From the NCBI RefSeq assembly GCF_030651185.1, contig NZ_JAUSCJ010000029.1, forward strand, positions 186,001 through 250,000: a DNA stretch of 64,000 bases, read 5' to 3'. The DNA is from Phenylobacterium sp. (lineage in GTDB: Bacteria; Pseudomonadota; Alphaproteobacteria; Caulobacterales; Caulobacteraceae). The position numbers and the translations under genes were made by a program. Shown here one piece after another: positions 31,636-39,242 of the stretch (positions within the stretch are counted from its first letter, which is position 1; each line of letters opens with the position of its first letter). The notes beneath the pieces are model-generated. The model did no database searches, was not told the origin of the DNA, and saw only the letters and a program-made list of their open reading frames with translations.

Positions 31636-31947
31636 TCAGAAGCCAGTGAAGAGGCGGTCGAGCGCGCGGCGGAAGTCGTCTTCGTAGTCGCGTAAGTCGC
31701 CTGACGCCCTGGTGAGTACCCGCGTATCGATCGCCGCCATTTCGGCGACCAGGACGACATAGTCGCTCTCTTCAAAACTCACGGTGACGCTGATCTGCGT
31801 GAAGGCCGACCGGCCATCCTGCCGGAGCATCGGCGCCACCAACGTCGTGTGCGATGCGGCCAGCAGATGGGACTGCATCACCACAACATAGGGGTAGCTT
31901 GAGCGAGATTGCTCGGCCGGATTGGGGTGTATCTCGAACTGGCGCAC
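31636..31947 (-). CDS. ccdB: CcdB-family toxin
   Basis: This 103-residue CcdB-like gyrase poison contains the family features QFEIHPNPAEQSRSSYPYVV, MQSHLLAASHTTLVAPML and a C-terminal helix ending LFTGF, where F-plasmid CcdB ends in WGI. It starts with GTG directly after the stop codon of the antitoxin gene, with no spacer, so translation is probably coupled and weaker than that of the antitoxin. It ends close to the convergent diiron enzyme gene. Confidence 0.88.
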   Translation of the reverse strand: MRQFEIHPNPAEQSRSSYPYVVVMQSHLLAASHTTLVAPMLRQDGRSAFTQISVTVSFEESDYVVLVAEMAAIDTRVLTRASGDLRDYEDDFRRALDRLFTGF

Positions 31948-32181
31948 CTACCAGGTCCGCAAATCCTCGCCGAACACACCGTGAGCATCAATCCGTTCAC
32001 GCTGGGCTTTGAGGGCTTCGGCGTTTTCTTCGGCCCAAAGGCGGGCCTTCTCGTCATCGGAGAGAGAGGTGAGCCGCGCACGAACGGCGTCCTCGGCTAT
32101 GGCTTCAACCGCAAGGCCAGCCGCCTTCGCCCTGGCCAGCAGGTCGGCGTCGATCTCGATCCTGAGTTCGGTCTTGCCCAT
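31948..32181 (-). CDS. ccdA: CcdA-family antitoxin
   Basis: This 77-residue protein has an N-terminal ribbon-helix-helix (KTELRIEIDADLLARAKAAG) for operator binding and a C-terminal toxin-binding tail (LWAEENAEALKAQRERIDAH, then GVFGEDLRTW) that matches the CcdA tail pattern. I choose ATG 32181 (MGKTELRI). It is the first gene of ccdAB and lies 38 bp downstream of fumC on the same strand. The pair is chromosomal and appears intact. Confidence 0.88.
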   Translation of the reverse strand: MGKTELRIEIDADLLARAKAAGLAVEAIAEDAVRARLTSLSDDEKARLWAEENAEALKAQRERIDAHGVFGEDLRTW

Positions 32182-32219
32182 GAATTGAGCGTAACGCTGA
32201 TTTGTGTCTGTCGCCAGCC

Positions 32220-33611
32220 TCACCCCGGGTGGATCATGTTCTCCGGGCGCACGACCTCGTCGAACTCCTCGTTGGTGACGTAGCCGCCGCCGACGGCTTC
32301 CTCGCGCAGGGTGGTGCCGTTCTTGTGGGCGGTCTTGGCGATCTTGGCGGCGGCGTCATAGCCGATCTTGGGGGCCAGGGCGGTCACCAGCATCAGGGAG
32401 CGGTCGAGGGCGGCCTTGATGTTGTCCTCGCGGGCCTCGATGCCCACCACGCAGTTGTCGGTGAAGCTGATGGCGGCGTCGGCCAGCAGGCGGCAGGACT
32501 GCAGGAAGTTGTAGGCCATGACCGGGTTGAAGACGTTCAGCTCGAAGTGGCCAGAGGCGCCGGCGAAGGTCATGGTGGCGTTGTTGCCGAACACCTGGGT
32601 GCAGACCATGGTCAGGGCCTCGCACTGGGTCGGATTGACCTTGCCCGGCATGATCGACGAGCCGGGCTCGTTCTCCGGCAGGGAGAGCTCGCCGAGGCCC
32701 GAACGGGGGCCGGAGCCGAGGAAGCGGATGTCGTTGGCGATCTTGAACAGGCTGCCGGCCATGGTGTTGAGCGCGCCGTGGCTGAAGACCATGGCGTCGT
32801 GGGCGGCGAGCGCCTCGAACTTGTTGGGGGCGGTGATGAAGGGCAGGCGGGTGATGGCCGCGATCTTTGCCGCCACCAGCTCGGCGAAGCCCACCGGCGC
32901 GTTCAGGCCGGTGCCGACGGCGGTGCCGCCCTGGGCCAGTTCATAGAGGCCGGCCAAGGTGTCCTTGATGCGCCGCACGCCATTGGCCACCTGCTGGGTG
33001 TAGCCGGAGAACTCCTGACCCAGCGTCAGGGGGGTGGCGTCCTGGGTGTGGGTGCGGCCGATCTTGATGATGTGGTCGAAGGCCTTGGTCTTGGCCTTCA
33101 GGGCGGCATGCAGGTGCTCGAGCGCCGGCATGACCTCCTTGGCCAGCTGCTCGGCGCAGGCGATGTGCATGGCGGTCGGATAGGTGTCGTTGGACGACTG
33201 GCTCATATTGACGTGGTCGTTGGGGTGGACCGGGCTCTTGGAGCCCATGACGCCGCCCAGCATCTCGATGGCGCGGTTCGAGATCACCTCGTTGGCGTTC
33301 ATGTTGGACTGGGTGCCCGAGCCGGTCTGCCAGACCGAGAGCGGGAAGTGGTGGTCCAGCTTGCCGTCGATCACTTCCTGGGCGGCGGCGATGATGGCGG
33401 CGCCGATCTTGGGGTCCAGGCGGCCCAGCTCCATATTGGCCTCGGCGGCGGCGCGCTTGACGATGCCCAGCGCCCGGACGACGGGCTGGGGCTGCTTCTC
33501 CCAGCCGATCTTGAAGTTCTGGATGCTGCGCTGGGCCTGGGCGCCCCAATAGACGTCGGAGGCGACCTCAACGGGGCCGAAGGTGTCGGTTTCGGTGCGG
33601 GTCGCGGTCAT
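32220..33611 (-). CDS. fumC: Fumarate hydratase class II
   Basis: This 463-residue homotetrameric fumarase interconverts fumarate and malate in the TCA cycle. It has the superfamily signature [15 protein letters not shown], the substrate-site segments [20 protein letters not shown] and [20 protein letters not shown], and the catalytic-loop His in [19 protein letters not shown] 33611 is preceded by GGAGG at a good distance. Class II enzymes need no iron-sulfur cluster and tolerate oxidants. The ccdAB pair sits immediately downstream. Confidence 0.97.
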   Translation of the reverse strand: MTATRTETDTFGPVEVASDVYWGAQAQRSIQNFKIGWEKQPQPVVRALGIVKRAAAEANMELGRLDPKIGAAIIAAAQEVIDGKLDHHFPLSVWQTGSGTQSNMNANEVISNRAIEMLGGVMGSKSPVHPNDHVNMSQSSNDTYPTAMHIACAEQLAKEVMPALEHLHAALKAKTKAFDHIIKIGRTHTQDATPLTLGQEFSGYTQQVANGVRRIKDTLAGLYELAQGGTAVGTGLNAPVGFAELVAAKIAAITRLPFITAPNKFEALAAHDAMVFSHGALNTMAGSLFKIANDIRFLGSGPRSGLGELSLPENEPGSSIMPGKVNPTQCEALTMVCTQVFGNNATMTFAGASGHFELNVFNPVMAYNFLQSCRLLADAAISFTDNCVVGIEAREDNIKAALDRSLMLVTALAPKIGYDAAAKIAKTAHKNGTTLREEAVGGGYVTNEEFDEVVRPENMIHPG

Positions 33612-33707
33612 GGTCTGGCCTCCTGTCAGGTCGATGCGCCGGTTTAAACGGGCGAGACGGGAGCGCAAGGGTTCTGGCGCCGCCTAAAGCTGTCTAAGAG
33701 GGGCTGT

Positions 33708-34091
33708 ATGGACGACGGCTGGACCCATCACGCCAAGGTGCGCGCCCGCGAGAGCGAGGGGATGATGGAGGTCATGGTCGATGGCCTCTCGACCCAGGCC
33801 AAGGTCTACAAGCCGCTGATCCACGAGTTCTTCCGCAAGGCCTGGCGCGGGTCACGGCCGACCTGGGGCGAGTTCGCCGTGGAGATCATCATGGAGTATG
33901 TGGGCGATCCGCCCTGGATGGACCTCGACAACCTGGCCAAGGCGATCCTGGACGCCATCAAGGGCTACGCCTTCCATGACGACGCCCAGGTGGCCCGCCT
34001 GCTGGTGGAGCGCCGCGCGGGCGAGCGGGAGCGGATCACCGTGACGATCCGCAAGCTGTCGGACCTCAGCCCCTGGCCGAAGCCCGCCTAG
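33708..34091 (+). CDS. RusA-family Holliday-junction resolvase-like protein
   Basis: This 127-residue protein carries the RusA active site pattern WMDLDNLAKAILDAIKGYAF: Asp72, Asp74 and Lys78, with Asp91-Asp92 in the following FHDDAQV. These correspond to Asp70, Asp72, Lys76 and Asp91 of E. coli RusA, a phage-derived junction endonuclease. No other phage gene is seen around it, so it may be a domesticated copy. It starts at ATG 33708 after AGAGGGG and overlaps the convergent membrane-protein gene by 26 bp. Confidence 0.88.
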   Translation: MDDGWTHHAKVRARESEGMMEVMVDGLSTQAKVYKPLIHEFFRKAWRGSRPTWGEFAVEIIMEYVGDPPWMDLDNLAKAILDAIKGYAFHDDAQVARLLVERRAGERERITVTIRKLSDLSPWPKPA

Positions 34092-34464
34092 GTTTGGGCT
34101 CGAGAGCCTGGACCATCATCAGGGCGTAGCTGACCAGGACCAGGGCGATATAGCGGCCGTGGCTCTCGGGCGGCAGTTGCGGCAGGAGCGCGCTGAAGTT
34201 CAGGCCCAGCAGCATCGATCCCACCAGGCCCGGCGCGGCGAAAATCAGGGCCGCGAGCCTGCGCTGACGCCGAGGCGTGGCCAGGAACCGCGCGGTGATG
34301 TGGAAGAACAGGCCCAGCGCCATGGCCACCAGGGCGGCGTTGACGACGTAGAACCAGAAGGCGTGCTCGATCACCCCCTTGGCGAACACCACGTAGAAGA
34401 GCGTCGCCGCCCCCCAGACCAGGGCGCCCGCCAGCGCGAACCACATTCCGTCCTGTTTCGACAC
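34066..34464 (-). CDS. Four-helix membrane protein of unknown function
   Basis: This 132-residue protein has four hydrophobic segments: MWFALAGALVWGAATLFYVV, FYVVNAALVAMALGLFF, LIFAAPGLVGSMLLGLNF and YIALVLVSYALMMVQAL. It somewhat resembles the DUF5367 group of small membrane proteins. I choose GTG 34464, six bases after GGAGGGG, over a TTG at 34479. The 3' end overlaps the rusA-like gene. Confidence 0.7.
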   Translation of the reverse strand: MSKQDGMWFALAGALVWGAATLFYVVFAKGVIEHAFWFYVVNAALVAMALGLFFHITARFLATPRRQRRLAALIFAAPGLVGSMLLGLNFSALLPQLPPESHGRYIALVLVSYALMMVQALEPKPRRASARG

Positions 34465-34604
34465 GCCCGACCCCTCCAACGGCTTCGTTGAAGCAGAGCT
34501 GTGCGCAAGTCATGCCATCGCATAACCGGGTTCCAGAACGGGTGCGGCCGCCCCGATTGCTCGGGGCGGCCGCATCGCGAACGTCAATCTGGGGGGAGTT
34601 GAGT

Positions 34605-34895
34605 TCAGCGATACTGTTGCAGACGCGTGGTCCGCAGGCCCGCCAAACCATGGCGGTCGATCGATTTCTGCCAGGCGAGGAATTCCTCGTTGGTCAGAGA
34701 GTAACGTTCACAGGCCTCGTCGAGCGTCAGCAGCCCGCCGCGAACCGCAGCGACCACCTCGGCCTTCCGCCGGATAACCCAGCGCCCGGTGTCCACCGGA
34801 GGCAGATCGGCGATCGTCAGGGGAACCCCCGTCGGACCGATCACATAGGGCTCGCCGCGGCTGTTCGTCCGGGTCTGCTGTTGTTGTTGCAACAT
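34605..34895 (-). CDS. sciP: SciP-type CtrA inhibitor (DUF1153)
   Basis: This 96-residue helix-turn-helix protein is nearly the same as Caulobacter SciP over its core: PYVIGPTGVPLTIADLPPVD, RWVIRRKAEVVAAVRGGLLT and CERYSLTNEEFLAWQKSIDR, ending HGLAGLRTTRLQQYR. In Caulobacter SciP accumulates in G1, binds CtrA and DNA and blocks activation of CtrA-dependent, mainly flagellar and cell-cycle, promoters. The N-terminal LQQQQQTR run is local. It lies downstream of flgE on the same strand, as I recall for Caulobacter. ATG 34895 follows GGGAAAGG. Confidence 0.93.
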   Translation of the reverse strand: MLQQQQQTRTNSRGEPYVIGPTGVPLTIADLPPVDTGRWVIRRKAEVVAAVRGGLLTLDEACERYSLTNEEFLAWQKSIDRHGLAGLRTTRLQQYR

Positions 34896-35002
34896 GGCTT
34901 TACGCCTTTCCCACCATCACAATTCGGAGGGACTATACGACGCAGGCCATAACAGCCGGTGAATCGCAATAGTAAAGAAAGACCTAATCATTCACTCCCC
35001 CA

Positions 35003-35019
35003 TGTACTAAAACGGTACA
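35003..35019. promoter_or_regulatory. Inverted repeat TGTAC-N7-GTACA upstream of sciP
   Basis: A 5-bp perfect dyad with a 7-base spacer lies about 110 bp upstream of the sciP start, between flgE and sciP. About 30 bp further (35039-35053), TTAA half-sites spaced by six bases resemble, but do not match, the CtrA pattern TTAA-N7-TTAA. These are candidate operators only. Confidence 0.3.
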
Positions 35020-35062
35020 GTCTAAGATGTCATCACCAGTTAAAGCTGATTAACGCCAAGAC

Positions 35063-36454
35063 TTATCGCTTAATGTTGATGAGTTCTTCTAGCATCTGGT
35101 CAGCGGTGGTGATGATCTTCGAGGAGGCGGAGTAAGCTTTCTGCGTTGAGATCAGTCCTGTGAACTCCGCCGACAAGTCGACAGTGGAGGCTTCCAGGGT
35201 AGAGGCGGCGATCTGACCGGCCCCGGCCACCGTCGGCTCTTTCAGAACGAACTCGCCGCTCTGGATGGTCGGACGATAGGCGTTGCCGCTGACCGGGGTC
35301 AGGCCATCGGGGTTCGGGAAGGTGGCGAGCGCGATCTTGGCGACCTGGCGGATCTCGGAGTTGTCGAAGATGGCCGAGACGACGCCGTTCTCATCGACCT
35401 CGACGCCCACCACGTTGCCGACGCTGGCGCCGTCGGAATTCACCTGGGTCACCGAGGAGGTCTCGGGACGCGAGGCCAGGCGGGAGAAGTCGAAGTCGAT
35501 GGTCTGGCCGGTGATGCCCAGGTTGGTGGCCCAGGCCGGGCTGGCGCCGGCGTCGGAGTCGCCCAGCACGATCTGCGGGTCGGCGCCCAGGGAGCCGAAG
35601 ACGGTGGAGTTGTCCTTGTCGAACGCGCCGGTGGCGGTGAACCGAACGGTGCCGGAGCTGATGAGGCCCGAGGTGGAGCCGTCGTCGATCTCGTCGCCCG
35701 GAATGGTGTAGATTTCCGCCCGGAACTCGTTGGTCACGCTCGGGTCGTGGATGAACGACATGGCGATCTTGTGCGAGCCGCCGGTGGAGTCGATCACGTT
35801 CATCTCGATCGTGAAGTCGGGCTTGTAGATGGTGTTCTGGTCATCGGCGTAGCCGGCCATGCTGGTGGCCTGGGCGGTGGGATCATAGGCGGTGAGGTCC
35901 ACCTGGGCCGTGGGCAGGCGCTTGTCGACGTTGGCGTTGATCACGACGTTGGCGGTGGGACGCACCGCGGCGCCCAGGTTCTTGACGTTGATCGGCTTGA
36001 GCTTGGTGAGGTCCGACGGGTTGACGTCGATGGTGCCGTCATCCTCGACCGGCCAGCCCTGAAGATAGAGCTTGGCGTCGTTGACCATGAAGCCGTCGGC
36101 GTCGACGTTGAACGAACCCGAGCGGGTGAAGGCGCGGTTGTCGGCCGAGGTGAGGCCGTTGGCCTTCTGGGTGACCACGAAGAAGCCGTCGCCGGAGATG
36201 CCGAGGTCGGTGGGCGACGAGGCGCTGGTGATCAGGCCCTGCTGGCCGACGAACTGGCGGGTCACCGCCTGCACGCCGCCGGCCGAATAGCGGCCCTTCA
36301 CGGCCTGGGCGGTCACCACGTTGGCGAAGTTCACCTGGTTGCGCTTGTAGGCGGTGGTGTTGACGTTGGCGATGTTGTCGGAGATGGCGGCCAGGGCCGA
36401 CGAGTTCGACACCAGGCCCGAGACGCCGGCGAGCATTGCACTGTTGATGCTCAT
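35063..36454 (-). CDS. flgE: Flagellar hook protein
   Basis: This 463-residue hook subunit has the N-terminal rod/hook signature SALAAISDNIANVNTTAYKR and the hypervariable central D1/D2 region. Its C-terminal amphipathic helix is EFTGLISTQKAYSASSKIIT followed by TADQMLEELINIKR. It polymerises into the universal joint outside the cell and is exported by the flagellar type III apparatus. ATG 36454 starts MSINSAMLAGVSG. It lies 57 bp after flgD with no evident promoter in the gap, so it is probably in the fliK-flgD-flgE operon. Confidence 0.96.
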   Translation of the reverse strand: MSINSAMLAGVSGLVSNSSALAAISDNIANVNTTAYKRNQVNFANVVTAQAVKGRYSAGGVQAVTRQFVGQQGLITSASSPTDLGISGDGFFVVTQKANGLTSADNRAFTRSGSFNVDADGFMVNDAKLYLQGWPVEDDGTIDVNPSDLTKLKPINVKNLGAAVRPTANVVINANVDKRLPTAQVDLTAYDPTAQATSMAGYADDQNTIYKPDFTIEMNVIDSTGGSHKIAMSFIHDPSVTNEFRAEIYTIPGDEIDDGSTSGLISSGTVRFTATGAFDKDNSTVFGSLGADPQIVLGDSDAGASPAWATNLGITGQTIDFDFSRLASRPETSSVTQVNSDGASVGNVVGVEVDENGVVSAIFDNSEIRQVAKIALATFPNPDGLTPVSGNAYRPTIQSGEFVLKEPTVAGAGQIAASTLEASTVDLSAEFTGLISTQKAYSASSKIITTADQMLEELINIKR

Positions 36455-36511
36455 GGTTGTTGCCTTCTTTCGTTCTGCGGGGGCCGCAAAGGGTTGGGGA
36501 GCCAGGCCGCC

Positions 36512-37228
36512 TTAGGCGGCCGCTTCGATGTCCGGGATGGTGTTGTCGTTCTTGTTGGCCGTGGTCGTGGCCGGGACCTCGTTGATCGAGGTCACGGTCT
36601 CCCAGGGAATCTTCGCGCCGTTGATGGTGATCAGGGTCTTGCCGTCGACCTGCTCAACGCCGGTCACCACACCCTGGATGTTGATCTTGGAGATGACGCC
36701 GGTCCCGGCGCTATCCTTGGCGGTGACCTTCAGAGTGTAGGGGCCGCCGTCGTCCAGCTGCTTGCCGCTGGCGTCCTTGCCGTTCCAGTTGAAGGCGTGG
36801 TCGCCGGCCTTCATGTCGGCGGGGGCTTCGCTGTAGACGGTGCGGCCCTTGGAATCGACGACCTCGAGCTTCAGGTCGTCGGCGGCGCGGTTGAGGTTGT
36901 AGTTCCAGGTCGCCTTGCCGTCCTTGATGACGTTGTCGGCGACGCCGGCTTTGACGTCCTTGCCGATCAGGGCCACGGCGGTGGAGATTCCGCTGCCGGT
37001 GTTGGCCACCAGCTTCTCCATCAACTGGTTGCCGTAGAGCTGCTGCTCCACGCCGGTCATCTGGACGAGCTGCTGGGTGAACTGGTTGGAGTCCAGGGGC
37101 GAGAGCGGGTCCTGGTTCTTCAACTGCGTGGTCAGCAGGTTGAGGAAGGTGTCGAAGCTCTCGGCGAGGCGCTTGGTCCCCGACTGAGTGGCGGTCTGGG
37201 GGGTTGCCCCTGCAACGGCGTCTACCAT
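36512..37228 (-). CDS. flgD: Flagellar hook assembly (capping) protein
   Basis: This 238-residue protein has the FlgD N-terminal motif FDTFLNLLTTQLKNQDPLSP followed by LDSNQFTQQLVQMTGVEQQL. The C-terminal half folds into the Ig-like/tudor-like hook-cap domain (WNGKDASGKQLDDGGPYTLK). It caps the growing hook and is discarded when the hook is finished. It starts 11 bp after the fliK stop, which indicates tight coupling. Confidence 0.95.
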   Translation of the reverse strand: MVDAVAGATPQTATQSGTKRLAESFDTFLNLLTTQLKNQDPLSPLDSNQFTQQLVQMTGVEQQLYGNQLMEKLVANTGSGISTAVALIGKDVKAGVADNVIKDGKATWNYNLNRAADDLKLEVVDSKGRTVYSEAPADMKAGDHAFNWNGKDASGKQLDDGGPYTLKVTAKDSAGTGVISKINIQGVVTGVEQVDGKTLITINGAKIPWETVTSINEVPATTTANKNDNTIPDIEAAA

Positions 37229-37239
37229 CTGCCGGCTCC

Positions 37240-38877
37240 CTAAATTCGCACGTCGACGCCGGACATCAGGGTCCGGCGCTGGAGGTTGAGGGCGCCCGAG
37301 AGCGCCGCGTCGGCCGTCTGGTCGGCGCTGTCGAGCGCCGCCTGGAAAGCCCGGCCCCGCGAGGCGCCGCCGTTGTTGGAGGGGTCGTGACCGAACTGGC
37401 CCTGGCCCGCCTGGCCCTGGCCGCGATCGGCGGCGACGTCGAAGCGGATGCCGCCGCTGATGTCGAAGCCGGCCTGTTCCAGGGCCTTCTGCAGCTCCCC
37501 GGCCCGGGCGCGCAGCTCGCTGGCGGCCAGCGGGTTCTCGAAGGCCATCGAGGCGGTGAGCTTGCCCTGGGCGCCGATCTCGATGCGCACGTCGACCCGG
37601 CCGAGGCCCTCGGGGTTGAGGGCGACGTCGAACTGGGTGGAGCGGCCCTCCAGCTTCTTGACGATCTGGGCGGCGAGGTGGGCGACCGTCTGCGGGCCGG
37701 GCCGCGCCTCGGCGGGCGCCGACGTCGAGGCGGTGGCGGCGGCGTCGCCGACATTGGGGGCGACGGGCTGGCCGGTGTCGGTGTCAGCCTTGGCCTCGAC
37801 GGCCGGAGCGGCGGCCTCGCGCTTGCCCTCAGCGCCGGAGTCGAAGGTCTCGGCGGTTTCGGCCTGGGCGACCACGGAGGCGCCCAGGGGGTCGGCGTCG
37901 GCGACCGTTGGCGTGGCGGCCGTCTCGGTGCGCGGGCCAGCTTCGTTGCGGGCGGCGCGGGCGGCGGTCTTGGCCCGGGGGGGCGCGGCGGGCGTTTCGG
38001 GCGCGGCGCCCGCCTCGGGGGTCTCGACGGCCTCCGCGGCGACCACAGCCTCCGCGACGGCGGAGATTTCAGCGGCCTGAGCCCTGGGCGCAGGGGCCGC
38101 AGGAGGAGGGGGGGGCGCAGCGGCCGCGGCGGCCGGCGGCGGTGCGACCGGGCGGGGGGCGGCGACCTCGGCAGCGGTTGGCGCGGCGCCGGCGGCGGAA
38201 GACGGGCGCGCGGCGGCGGGCTTGCCCTCGAGGAGGGGGGAGGGGGTGCTGGTGTCGGCCAACGGGGCAGGCTCGCCGGCGCCGTCCGCGTCTGAAGCCT
38301 CGACCGCGGCATCGGTGGCGGCCTGGACCACGGCGCCCGCGGCGGTCGCGGTCCTGGCGTCGCTGACCTTCATGGCCTGGGCGGCCTGGGCGAGGGTGGC
38401 GTCGGGAACCAGGGGCGCGAAGGCCGGGGACGCGGGAGCGCCCGCCGGGGTTTCACCTTCAGCGGTGTCGCCGGCGGTGGTGGGAACAACGGCGGCCGGC
38501 GGGGCGATAGGCTGGGCCAGCAGGGCGGCCAGGATCTGGGCGTCGGTGGAAGGGGTGGCGGTGTCGGTGGCCTCGGCCTCTTCCTTGTCGGCCATCGAGG
38601 CCTTGGCGTCCTTGGCCGCGCCGGGAGTCTTTAGGACCGGCTTGCCGTCCGGGCCCAGCAGCGGTTCGGCCGCGCCCTGGCCGCCGAAGAAGGCGGTCAG
38701 CAGGGCCTCGAAGCCCGCCATCGGACTCTGGCCTGCGGCGGCGCCAGCGCCGAACAGTCCAGGCGCCGCGCCGGCGGCGGCGGGCTGGAAGGTCGAGGCG
38801 TTGAGCAGAGGCGCGGTCATGAGGTCGGGGTGTCCGGGGGACGGCTGGTGAGGAAGCGCCTGCTGCGCCGCGTTCAT
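37240..38877 (-). CDS. fliK: Flagellar hook-length control protein
   Basis: This protein of about 545 residues has a very Ala/Pro-rich N-terminal two-thirds, the ruler-like disordered region, and a conserved C-terminal Flg_hook domain: IVKKLEGRSTQFDVALNPEG then LGRVDVRIEIGAQGKLTASM and LRARAGELQKALEQAGFDIS. It sets hook length and triggers the switch of the export apparatus to filament proteins. ATG 38877 has AGGG five bases upstream, but the sigma-54-type promoter predicted at 38892-38906 would start transcription near 38880, so ATG 38820 (MTAPLLNAS) is a serious alternative start. Confidence 0.88.
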   Translation of the reverse strand: MNAAQQALPHQPSPGHPDLMTAPLLNASTFQPAAAGAAPGLFGAGAAAGQSPMAGFEALLTAFFGGQGAAEPLLGPDGKPVLKTPGAAKDAKASMADKEEAEATDTATPSTDAQILAALLAQPIAPPAAVVPTTAGDTAEGETPAGAPASPAFAPLVPDATLAQAAQAMKVSDARTATAAGAVVQAATDAAVEASDADGAGEPAPLADTSTPSPLLEGKPAAARPSSAAGAAPTAAEVAAPRPVAPPPAAAAAAPPPPPAAPAPRAQAAEISAVAEAVVAAEAVETPEAGAAPETPAAPPRAKTAARAARNEAGPRTETAATPTVADADPLGASVVAQAETAETFDSGAEGKREAAAPAVEAKADTDTGQPVAPNVGDAAATASTSAPAEARPGPQTVAHLAAQIVKKLEGRSTQFDVALNPEGLGRVDVRIEIGAQGKLTASMAFENPLAASELRARAGELQKALEQAGFDISGGIRFDVAADRGQGQAGQGQFGHDPSNNGGASRGRAFQAALDSADQTADAALSGALNLQRRTLMSGVDVRI

Positions 38878-38891
38878 TCCGACCCTGCTCA

Positions 38892-38906
38892 GCAACCTCC
38901 GCGCCA
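38892..38906 (-). promoter_or_regulatory. Sigma-54-type promoter for fliK-flgD-flgE
   Basis: On the minus strand TGGCGCGGAGGTTGC has the -24 GG and -12 GC pairs separated by exactly ten bases. The consensus is TGGCAC-N5-TTGC. Predicted transcription start is near 38880. Middle-class flagellar genes of Caulobacter are known to use sigma-54 with FlbD. Confidence 0.7.
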
Positions 38907-39081
38907 GTTTGGGTATTGGGGCTCAGGTCATTGATTTCAAAGGAAATGTGGAGCCTGGACCGTTGCCCGGCGCCAGGCTGTCGCGGCGCTTTTTGCCGGG
39001 CCTTGCCGGGTTGATAGGTCGTCCCTGCCGCCCCCTCCCGCCGGGGCTCGTTGGCGGCGGCGGGGCAGCGTTAACCAAAAC
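38907..39081. other. Divergent regulatory region between fliK and flgK
   Basis: No gene is seen. Besides the two sigma-54-type promoters it holds a TTAACCAAAA at 39071-39080 that matches a CtrA half-site (TTAACCAT) in seven of eight bases, and several CCGGG/TTGCCGG palindromic clusters that could be FlbD or IHF target sites. These assignments are by eye. Confidence 0.35.
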
Positions 39082-39097
39082 TGGCGCCGGTCTTGCG
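39082..39097 (+). promoter_or_regulatory. Sigma-54-type promoter for flgK-flgL
   Basis: TGGCGCCGGTCTTGCG has GG and GC at the correct ten-base separation, so -24/-12 geometry. Transcription would start near 39108, leaving a leader of about 135 bases before the flgK ATG. Confidence 0.72.
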
Positions 39098-39242
39098 CCC
39101 CTGATTTCAAGCTGATCGGGACCCCAAAGGGACCACATTGAAAATGTTGAACAAATTTCGGTCCTACGCGCGGGCGTTCCCCAGACTACCGGCAGATTTG
39201 GCCGGGTCGGGCGTCAGGCTTTGCCGGGCGGAGGGCTAAGAG

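Noticed and set aside
32202..33647. 481-codon open frame opposite fumC
   Set aside because: It is an antisense shadow with Gly/Val/Asp-rich composition.
35039..35053. Full CtrA box upstream of sciP
   Set aside because: The TTAA half-sites are separated by six bases, not seven, so only a CtrA-like site can be suggested.
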